From Chara braunii (Eukaryota > Streptophyta > Charophyceae > Charales > Characeae), in assembly GCA_003427395.1 (NCBI GenBank), contig BFEA01000104.1, positions 2,933,602 through 2,955,550 of the forward strand: DNA of 21,949 nucleotides, in the 5' to 3' direction. The notes below the pieces were generated by a model. The model did not search any database and was not told the DNA's origin. It saw only the letters and a program-made list of their open reading frames with translations. Positions within the stretch are counted from its first letter, which is position 1, and each line of letters begins with the position of its first letter. Made by a program: the position numbers and the translations under genes. Shown here one piece after another: positions 15,117 to 21,949 of this stretch.

Positions 15117-18011
15117 CTTTTTTTTCTGGCGTCGTCAATGCTGGCAGTAACATCTGAAGTATCTAGCATAGGTTAGCATTATGAGCATTCTGAACCTTTC
15201 ATGTATAATGGGACGTTGGACCTGGTTTCTAGCAGGTGCTGCTCCACAGCAATAGAATGGAGCCTTAAAAAAAAAAACGCTCTCCTGGAATGTGCTGGTG
15301 GAAGGCTTCCAATGTGCACCTCCCGCCTTCAGTAATGTGCATTCTGTAGACAATCGCCAGTGTGGGTAGGTCAACGTGCCTAACCACCAATCCTGTTGTC
15401 GAATCGTCGGACCGGTTTTAAGGGTTTGCCTCCAAGTTAGAGGGAGGGCGTCTATCACTTAGCGAGCCTTTTCGTCCACGTTCCTTACGTACTTCAGCTT
15501 GGTCTGTAGCTGCTCCGGTGTAATCCAATTCTGCTTGATCGAATTCCAGAGATCACCAACCGTGTAGATTCCTTCCTTTGCCCATGTAAGCCATGGCGAA
15601 TTAGTTGTGAGCAAAAGTGGGTTACTAACTTCGTCCAAGATGAAAGGGTTACGAAATATCATCTATTGGGTGAACACTTTCGTTTGGGGTCGCATTTCCT
15701 CCACAGATTTAGCATATTTGGCCAGAGGGGGTCATGGGGGAAGTCCTGCCTGGTGGCCCGAGCCGCATCTGTCACATGCCTGTATCGACGGGGCCCCGGG
15801 ATTGTCCAGTGATTAGGGAGCACATATTCAGGTGTCAGACCAGCTATCTGCATGCAGGGCAGGGGGGCCCATGGGATGTTGTTTCCTACAAGGAGTCTAG
15901 TTAACACCTTGAAAATCATGGTCTCACTCTGCTGTTCAGGGTGAAGTATCCCCAGCCTCGCTTTGGCTCTTGGTTATGTGAGGTGTCTCAGCTCAGCCTG
16001 CTCATGCAACCTTCGAATTTGGTGGTTGTGATGTCTTTGTCATCTTGGTTTATTGCCCTGGTTTTAGTGGCCACACCGCCAGTTTGTACCTTATGGCCGC
16101 AAGAATAGCGTTGTTGCTTGTCAGCGCCCAACCCACCAACGATGTGTGCAGTCCTTCCCATCTTGCCAGGCGGTCGGTCAATAGTCATGCTCACGAGGAT
16201 ATCCTCGTGGTCAGGCAGAGGTCCCATTGTTGTTAGCCTCACTCCCAATATTATGATGGTGTATTCCTTTCTCGCCCATGAAAGACATGGGTCCTACGAA
16301 GGGGTAAGTCTTGAGGGTGGAACCACCAGCCCTCTGTCTAAGAGCCCCAATTCACTTTCATGTCTGGCGTCATTGAGAAGAGATGTCTGATTTGGGTTAG
16401 GGGCTAAAGGTTGTCGGCATTTGCACGTATGAGGACCGTGAGGTCGTTTGCAAACAACGACGTCGCTGGGATAAGGTGGTCCGGGATATCCGGGATGTAC
16501 ACTTCACTAATTTTCGGGTGGGCTCTAATCAATGTTGCTACGGCCTTCATAACTATCATGAAGAGAAGAGGCACGATGGGCTTCCCTTGACGTACCGACC
16601 TCTGCAGCATTATGGGCAATGAAAGATGGTCATTCAACATTATGTTTGTGGTAGCCGATCTATGAAGGAGTTGCACCTAGTGGCAGAAATTGGGACCAAA
16701 GTTCATTATGACCAGGCACATACCCAGAAAGTCTCTGTCAACGTGGTCATACGCTTTCTCAAAATTTATAAACAGAATAGCCGCTTGGGCCCTGCGCTGA
16801 CATGCGTAACTGATGGTCTCATTGACCAAAAGGATGTTGTCCTGAATATTGCAGTTGGGCATAAATCCGGTCTGGTCGGGCTGAATTAGCATGTTCATAC
16901 GCGGCAAAAGGCGGATGGTGAATGCTTTGGCCACCAGTTTGTAAGGGACTAGGAGGAGGGTGATAAATCTATAGTTTCTGATGTCCTCCTTATTTTCTTT
17001 TCTTTAGAGGAGTGTGGTCACTCCTTGACCAATCATGCCCCCAAAGGAGCCCTCCTTTTGGACAATTGTTATATACTTCATCAGATCGTCCTTGAGGAGG
17101 TCCTAGAACTACACCCAGAATTCCTTTGGGAAAAAAATCAATCCAGGGCGTTTTCTCGTCCTCCATATCTTGCAGGGTTGCCCATATTTTATCCGGTCAG
17201 AGTAGGTTATCCAGGTCAATTTTTTGTGTTGGTGTAAGGCATGATTGCACGACCTGAAGTAACTTATCCATGGCTTGACGGACTTCCAACGATTTCTTGC
17301 TGAGGGTTTGAGATGTGCACAAGGCTTTATAGTAATTTGCGGCGTATGATAGTTAGCTATAACGTAAGCATTGGTAGCAACTGGAGCAGTATCGTTCAGG
17401 GGGTGTGTAAGGCTGGAGGCCCTCGTTCAGGTTTTCGCCTTCTTAAACAAGGACCTTCGTCATTGTTCCATCTGTGTGTTCCTGTCTGATTCTGACTTGT
17501 ATCCTCCATGCATGCATTGTCCTTCTAAATAGGCTTGAACTTGGTCCCTCGCCTCTTGCAACTTTTCAAAGGAGGGGATGTGCAGGGGGTTGCTCATAAG
17601 TTCATCATCCCAGTCTTCAAGTTCTTGCATGAGCCGATCGAGGATCGTCTTGCGGTCCTTTGCACACTGAATAAAATGTTTTTTGAGCCTGTCTCTCAGT
17701 TGAGCAATGTCGTCGTTAAACCAAGCGACGGTTTGTCGTGCCTAGGGTTGTGGTTTTCTGGACCACCAATACTGCCATAATTCATGAACCATATCCTTAA
17801 ATTTGGTGAGGGGCAGCAGCGAAGTGTTAAATTTATAAAACTCAGGCCCCCTCTTAATATGAGGATGGAAGAAGAGACCCAACGTTATCATTCTATGATG
17901 AAGGATTTCAAGATACTGGGGCTGATTGCAGCTATCTCTCCCGTCATAACCAAACCCAATAGATCCTTTGATACAAGAGTGAGGTTTATACACGAGTTGA
18001 CTTCTAGTATT
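15117..18011 (-). mobile_element. L1-like LINE A, 5'-truncated and decayed
   Basis: From 18011 downwards the minus strand gives a short end of an APE-type endonuclease (GFGYDGRDSC, then HHRMITLGLFFHPH) and a linker (RGPEFYKFNTSLL). The reverse transcriptase follows at about 17035-16390, then the thumb/C-terminal region at 15919-15135 (TVGDLWN, LPLTWRQTLKTGPTIRQQDW). The order and content match non-LTR retrotransposons of the L1 type. Stops and frameshifts break the frame in many places. A clear zinc knuckle is missing at the 3' side, so both ends appear lost. An A8 on the sense strand at 15118-15125 could be a tail remnant. Confidence 0.85.
16390..17035 (-). pseudogene. Reverse transcriptase domain of LINE A
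   Basis: Sense-strand reading: KEDIRNYRFITLLLVPYKLV, then LIQPDQTGFMPNCNIQDNIL, FINFEKAYDHVD, RSVRQGKPIVPLLF and SLFANDLTVLI. These correspond to RT blocks 1-5. Motif A has Asn (codon 16764-16766) where the catalytic Asp should be. Motif C reads FAND instead of FADD (Asn codon 16446-16448). The usual GDP of block 4 is GKP. A TAG at 16677-16679 replaces the Trp that element C has at the same place (RDWI). Enzymatically dead. Confidence 0.85.
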
Positions 18012-18199
18012 CTAGATTGAATATATGAGCATGGTTCATGCATAAGCATGCCACCGATAAGTCGAAAAACACGTTATTCAAACGGTCGAAGCAAACTTTT
18101 TCTTGGACTCTACTTCCATGTATCAAGCTGCACTGACCTAAGCTAAGATGAGACACAAGCGGTTATCGGGTAGCTGAAAATTCAGGAATGAAATTCTGA
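18012..18199. other. Unassigned sequence upstream of LINE A
   Basis: No coding signal or recognised repeat. It lies between the 5' truncation of LINE A and the repeat cluster that follows. Confidence 0.4.
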
Positions 18200-18600
18200 A
18201 ATGAGAGTTTTTGGCAGTCTAAAAATCTTAAATGGTCCTGAAGTGGTGAAAGTTCCGAAGACCCTGAAAAAACCACCTGTTTAGGCAGCCTGCAACCTGA
18301 AGTGGTGAAGGGTGTCCTGAAGTGGTCAAGTGAGAGTTTTGGACAGTTTAAAAATCTTGAATGGTCCTGAAGTGGTGAAAGGTTCGAAGACTATGAAAAC
18401 CACCCTTCACCACTTGAGGATGCAGCCTGCCTAAACATGTGGTTTTCAGGGTCTTCGGAACTTTCACCACTTCAAGACCATTCAGGATTTTCAGACCTGA
18501 ATAGTCCTGAAGTGGTGAAAGGTTCGAAGNCCNTGAAAACCACCTGTTTAGGCAGGCTGCATCCTAAAGTGGTGAAGGGTGTCCTGAAGTGGTGATGAAA
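18200..18600. repeat. Direct and inverted repeat cluster (CCTGAAGTGGTGAA)
   Basis: CCTGAAGTGGTGA or a near variant occurs about seven times on the plus strand (near 18238, 18296, 18314, 18367, 18506, 18564, 18583) and twice inverted (near 18404 and 18461). A larger unit (TGAATGGTCCTGAAGTGGTG ... GAAAACCAC ... GTTTAGGCAG) is present three times forward and once inverted (about 18415-18487). The cluster can therefore form a long foldback. Two ambiguous bases sit at 18530 and 18533 inside a unit. Confidence 0.85.
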
Positions 18601-18851
18601 AATACAAGTGTTGTTAACCTTCTCTCATATGAGATCGACTGGGGAGGACAAGGCTAGTCCACTCATAACAAACTTAGCAAAGGCTATTCGAAAAACATTT
18701 GTTATTCGAATAGCGAAGGTGGTTCGGTAAGTAAAGACATTCAAATCACATTTTTCTAGTCCAATAGCAAATGTTAATCGAATGACAAAGGCTAATACTA
18801 AAGACTATTGTTTTTTTTTAATTATTATTTTACGAAAACATTATTTACTCG
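18601..18851. other. A/T-rich non-coding spacer
   Basis: Apart from the inverted repeat at 18683-18714 and a T-rich run near 18810-18830, nothing is recognised. Confidence 0.5.
18683..18714. repeat. 10-bp perfect inverted repeat
   Basis: GCTATTCGAA (18683-18692) and TTCGAATAGC (18705-18714) are separated by 12 bases. Looser relatives of the CGAATAGCAAA.GCTA motif continue to about 18800. Confidence 0.9.
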
Positions 18852-18968
18852 AGGGTGCCTGCTAACAGAGTTGGTAAGAGCAACCTCCACTAGCAGCCCT
18901 CATAGGGTTGATGACTCCAATTTATTGGTGGGGAGCAACACATGCTGGAAACGGGGTCCAGCGCCCCT
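18852..18968 (+). repeat. tRNA-derived SINE-like element, most complete copy
   Basis: TAACAGAGTTGGTAAGAGC (18863-18881) resembles a tRNA A box and D arm. GGGTTGATGACTCC (18905-18918) sits where a B box is expected. The 3' domain (TTGGTGGGGAGCAACACATG, CTGGAAACGGGGTCCAGCGC) is shared with the copies at 11851-11920 and 13651-13701. No clear target-site duplication was found. Confidence 0.65.
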
Positions 18969-19299
18969 TCAGTAACATCTTTAAGGCATAGACTTTTCAA
19001 CCAATCAACAAGTCAGGCAATGTCTACTCAAACTGATAGTAAAAATTTAAATCTATCATTACTTTTATATTTAAATAGAAGTAAGCATAATGAGAGATAT
19101 GTTAAAAAAAATAACATTTCAAGATAAGAGAATATGGAAAAAGACGAAATAGATAAAACTACAATATCTGTATAAGAACTTCTTTCTTGAAACAAATTTT
19201 GTAATTTTTTATGCGCCACACCCCCTCTCCTCCCCCTTTTCCCCTGACCATTCCACTTGCGCTATTTCCCCCCCCCTTTCCCCTCCCAGCCAATCTGCA
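18969..19299. other. A/T-rich then C-rich spacer
   Basis: 19028-19200 is A/T-rich with no coding signal. 19216-19290 is C/T-rich (G/A-rich on the LINE sense strand) and may belong to the 3' UTR of LINE C. Confidence 0.45.
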
Positions 19300-19387
19300 C
19301 CGAAGTTTTGAACTGCTTTGGTAATATTTGCTTTCTGTGTAAGGTGTTTCATTTGTTTATGGGCCTTTTTCCACTACATTCTTATTT

Positions 19388-19800
19388 TTATTTCAATGAA
19401 TTGTTTACTATGTGAGCCGCTTCCCCTTTCCCCATCCTCGCCCCTTCCTGGTCAAAGACACACCTTCTTGACCACAACACCCATACCACCGCCTTTCTGG
19501 TTGTGGTGAAAAGATTGTCTGCATAGCGGGTTGCCTGTGGCCTACTCCACTCACCTAGCAATATTGCCTCCCATTTCCACGGCCATTCCTTCCCGGTACC
19601 TAATTGCGAACATATCCGATCCCACCATCGCCACATTAGTACTGCCCCCGGACATTGGAGGAAGATGTGTTCTATTGTCTCACAAATTCTGCGGCTCGGA
19701 AAATTCTTAGACACGATTTGCACCATGGGAGGACCCCCCCCTTTTGTTCTAGATTCGTCCTGTCAATAATCCAGTTGTTTGTTGGGAGGCACCTGTGGCT
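19388..19800 (-). pseudogene. zf-RVT zinc-knuckle region of LINE C
   Basis: Sense reading gives NNWIIDRTNLEQKG, then PWCKSC in one frame, and CETIEHIFLQCPGAVLMWRW, WDRICSQLG in another. The two halves of the knuckle are separated by a frameshift near 19690-19720. The downstream part (KAVVWVLWSRRCVF) matches fragment B. Confidence 0.8.
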
Positions 19801-21134
19801 AATTTGCCGTTGCAGGGAGGCAAACTTCGCCGGCCTCTCCTTCACGCCCTCGAACCATCATCGACCCCTCACTCCGTCATTACCTAGGTTTAGATGTCTC
19901 TTCCACCTGTGCTCCACCCCTGCCCTCACGTCCACTCTAGGCCTAATCATTCTATAGGTGGATTTTACTAATAGTTCACTTAGGTGCACTGAACGTCCTT
20001 GCCTTCCCCTTTCCCATTGCCATTAAAGTGGATCCAAGGCTAAGCGAGATAGCGGGGGTTCCGGTTGGTTGGCTTGCCATTGGGTCCTTCGCTCCCTATG
20101 ATGTTGCAATACCCGAATCCAGTACAAGTTGTCTTTATCATGCCATTGGACCGAGTCTGGTTGGTATCTTACCAGCGTATCATCCCCCTTTCATTTCTAG
20201 CTTCCACTATGGAACCTATTTGTAGGGGAAACCCTTCTACTCTGACAACCACCCAGTCTTGCTGCTCTAGGGATGGTCCCTTCCTTAGTGCCACCACCCA
20301 GGCTAGGGGAATCAAGAATATTAGTTGTTCCAGTGAGTCCCCTAGGTTGTGTACGTGGGGCAGGCTTGGTTGTAGTTTTTGGACTGGTTTCCAGTTCTTG
20401 TTCTCTTTATCCCATATATCTCCCCCCCTTATGATCCCATGCCTGACCCAAGGGGACCAGTGGGGGTCCGAACTGCAGAAGACTCTGCCTTGCCTATCTG
20501 TGATTGCCCTGTTTCCAAACAAGGGCTGGCGTAAGACTTCCTCTAACGGGTCAGGGGATGGTCCCCTTGGGATTGACAACATTCTCCAATTACGGATGAG
20601 GTTAACCCAAAACCTGCCTTTTGCCAGATTTTGTCTTGCTGCTCCTCTGTCCCCTCCTTCTCTTGAGTGCGCGTTGGCTCGTGGGAGGGACCAATATCAG
20701 TCCTTAAGCCATGTAAGCGGGTCCACCTTTTGAACGGTTTTAGGTGCCAGTCTACGTATTTGTTCCTTTGTTAGGTCTCTCCACGGGGGATTTATTCCAA
20801 TAATCAATATCTTGACCCATTGGAGTGATAGAGCTATAGCTTGTAGAGAGCGATCCAAACCTCCCAAACCTCCCAAACCTCCCCTTGTTTTGGGCTGGAC
20901 CAGAGTGTCCCATGCCACTCGGTTGATTACATTTTGTTGCTCATGGTCCCCATGCCAGAGAAAGGCTACTACTTGTTTTTTTAGGGTCTTTGTACTCTGT
21001 TTTCCTAGCTGCCAAAGGGCTGATTTATACCATATTGACGCTAGTACTATGTTGTTGATAATTAGCGCTCTAATGAAGATGAAGGTGTGTTTTTTTGCCA
21101 ATTTTTGCATTTTTTGTATCGCCGGCTTGGAGGT

Positions 21135-21802
21135 TCATTCATCATTGCCTGCTGGCGGGCCTACAACGAAGAGCGCTATCCCGAGAACACGGATTTGTTC
21201 CTCCAAGGGTCTCCAATCTATCTTTGTTTGCTCTGGAGGGCGAACCCCATAAAAGTGAATCCACCAGCCTTGTGTTTCGCTTCCCCAGTTGACAGCCATG
21301 TCCGATACCTGGGCAAAGTGTCTCATTAAGTCTTGGATCTCTGCCATGTTGCCTTGGGAGACCTCAACTACGATTGTCAGGTTGTCTGCAAACATTGAGT
21401 AAATAGATATGACTTCCTCTGGGATGCCTATCAAGCGCAGCCTCAATATCTTTTTATTGGTTCTAAGGTTGACTGTCAGTGCTTCTATAACCACAAGGAA
21501 AAGAAATGGTGCTATCGGGTCACCTTGCCGCACGGAGCGTTGCAATTCACTTTCCGGGGCGAGAAGCTCATTCACTTGTAACCGTGTTGTTGCATTACTA
21601 TGAAGTATTTTTATCCAATCACGAAATCGTGTTCCGAAGTTCATTTTCTCTAAACATTTATCCAAAAATATCCAGTCCATGTGATCGTATGCTTTTTCAA
21701 AGTCAATGAATACAATGGTTGTATTCTGCTGTGATTGTCTTGATAGTTTAATTAACTCATTTACCAGAAGCACGTTATTGTGGACCGTGTGTCTTTTTAA
21801 TG
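21135..21802 (-). pseudogene. Reverse transcriptase domain of LINE C
   Basis: Sense-strand reading keeps FIDFEKAYDHMDW (motif A with its Asp), WIKILHSNATT, RSVRQGDPIAPFLF (block 4 intact) and then SMFADNLTIVV. Motif C is FADN rather than FADD: the second Asp codon is AAC (21381-21383). That alone should abolish polymerase activity. The frame is open from 21773 to 21135, so the decay is fairly recent or mild compared with element A. Confidence 0.88.
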
Positions 21803-21822
21803 GGGAACGGGGGAATTAAACT

Positions 21823-21883
21823 CCCGTTGAATGCCGTTGAATCCCGTTGAATTCTAAAAAATCCCGTTGCATTCCTGTTAAAT
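21823..21883 (+). repeat. 10-bp repeat CCCGTTGAAT at the LINE C truncation
   Basis: CCCGTTGAAT, GCCGTTGAAT and CCCGTTGAAT follow each other at 21823, 21833 and 21843. CCCGTTGCAT is at 21863 and CCTGTTAAAT at 21874. The array starts about 20 bp beyond the point where LINE C homology ends. Confidence 0.85.
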
Positions 21884-21949
21884 GCGAAAACGGGCGGTTC
21901 AAGCACTTTTCGGAAAAACAGAATTGATGCGCGTTGTCCGGAACACGTG

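Larger units (their letters stand above)
19300..21802 (-). mobile_element. L1-like LINE C, 5'-truncated, with zinc knuckle
   Basis: The minus strand reads from an abrupt start near 21802 inside RT block 2 (HTVHNNVLLVNEL) through the rest of the RT, then the thumb region (SALWQLGKQ, FLWHGD, PKTRGGLGGLGGLD). DPLEEVLRQPLFGN and SLEQQDW follow, and then a zf-RVT knuckle near 19720-19640. The endonuclease and RT block 1 are absent. It is homologous to element A and fragments B and D but clearly diverged from them. Frameshifts break it at several points, including within the zinc knuckle. The 3' limit is approximate. Confidence 0.85.

Noticed and set aside
20065-20733. 222-codon plus-strand frame
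   Set aside because: It is antisense to the C-terminal region of LINE C, which shows clear homology to element A on the minus strand.

Overview
The window reads as eukaryotic nuclear DNA, not prokaryotic. It has long non-coding stretches, microsatellites, decayed LINE retrotransposons, tRNA-derived SINE-like pieces and one very long gene. The L1-like elements with a C-terminal zinc-knuckle (zf-RVT type) and a gene that looks like an axonemal/microtubule protein together suggest a green-lineage organism with flagellated cells, for example a streptophyte (charophyte) alga. That assignment is inference; nothing in the window proves it.

Layout. 1-4.3 kb is gene-poor. It holds a (CT)n tract, a 95-bp foldback, a GATCCCGCTT minisatellite, several small tandem duplications, a T-rich insert flanked by a 13-bp repeat, and three copies of one ~100-bp hairpin family (about 786-875, 2497-2597 and 4084-4185). 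4348-10137 (+) is one uninterrupted 1929-codon reading frame. Its N-terminal half is low-complexity and Gly/Glu/Arg/Ser-rich. It is followed by coiled coils, a GAF-like domain carrying an insertion, a region that I read as similar to the stalk/microtubule-binding part of dynein heavy chain, and an acidic Gly/Glu tract with a basic S/T-P tail. 10.1-12.3 kb is intergenic, with a 20-bp-stem hairpin, a tRNA-like SINE head and a (GA)40 tract.

12.3-21.9 kb is a graveyard of L1-like LINEs: piece D (-, 12340-12741), piece B (+, 12755-13380), element A (-, 15117-18011) and element C (-, about 19300-21802). All are broken. Several of the changes that kill them (Asp to Asn in the reverse-transcriptase active site, Trp to stop) are sense-strand G-to-A. 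Between them lie a family of SINE-like 3' ends, a ~75-bp GC-rich dispersed repeat (13.9-14.7 kb) and a dense direct/inverted repeat cluster at 18.2-18.6 kb that contains two ambiguous bases.

The one gene that looks functional is the 1929-aa protein. Everything else is mobile-element debris or simple repeat. The observations most worth following up are the GAF plus dynein-stalk-like architecture without a motor, the three-copy hairpin family with a conserved loop, and the G-to-A pattern in the LINEs.
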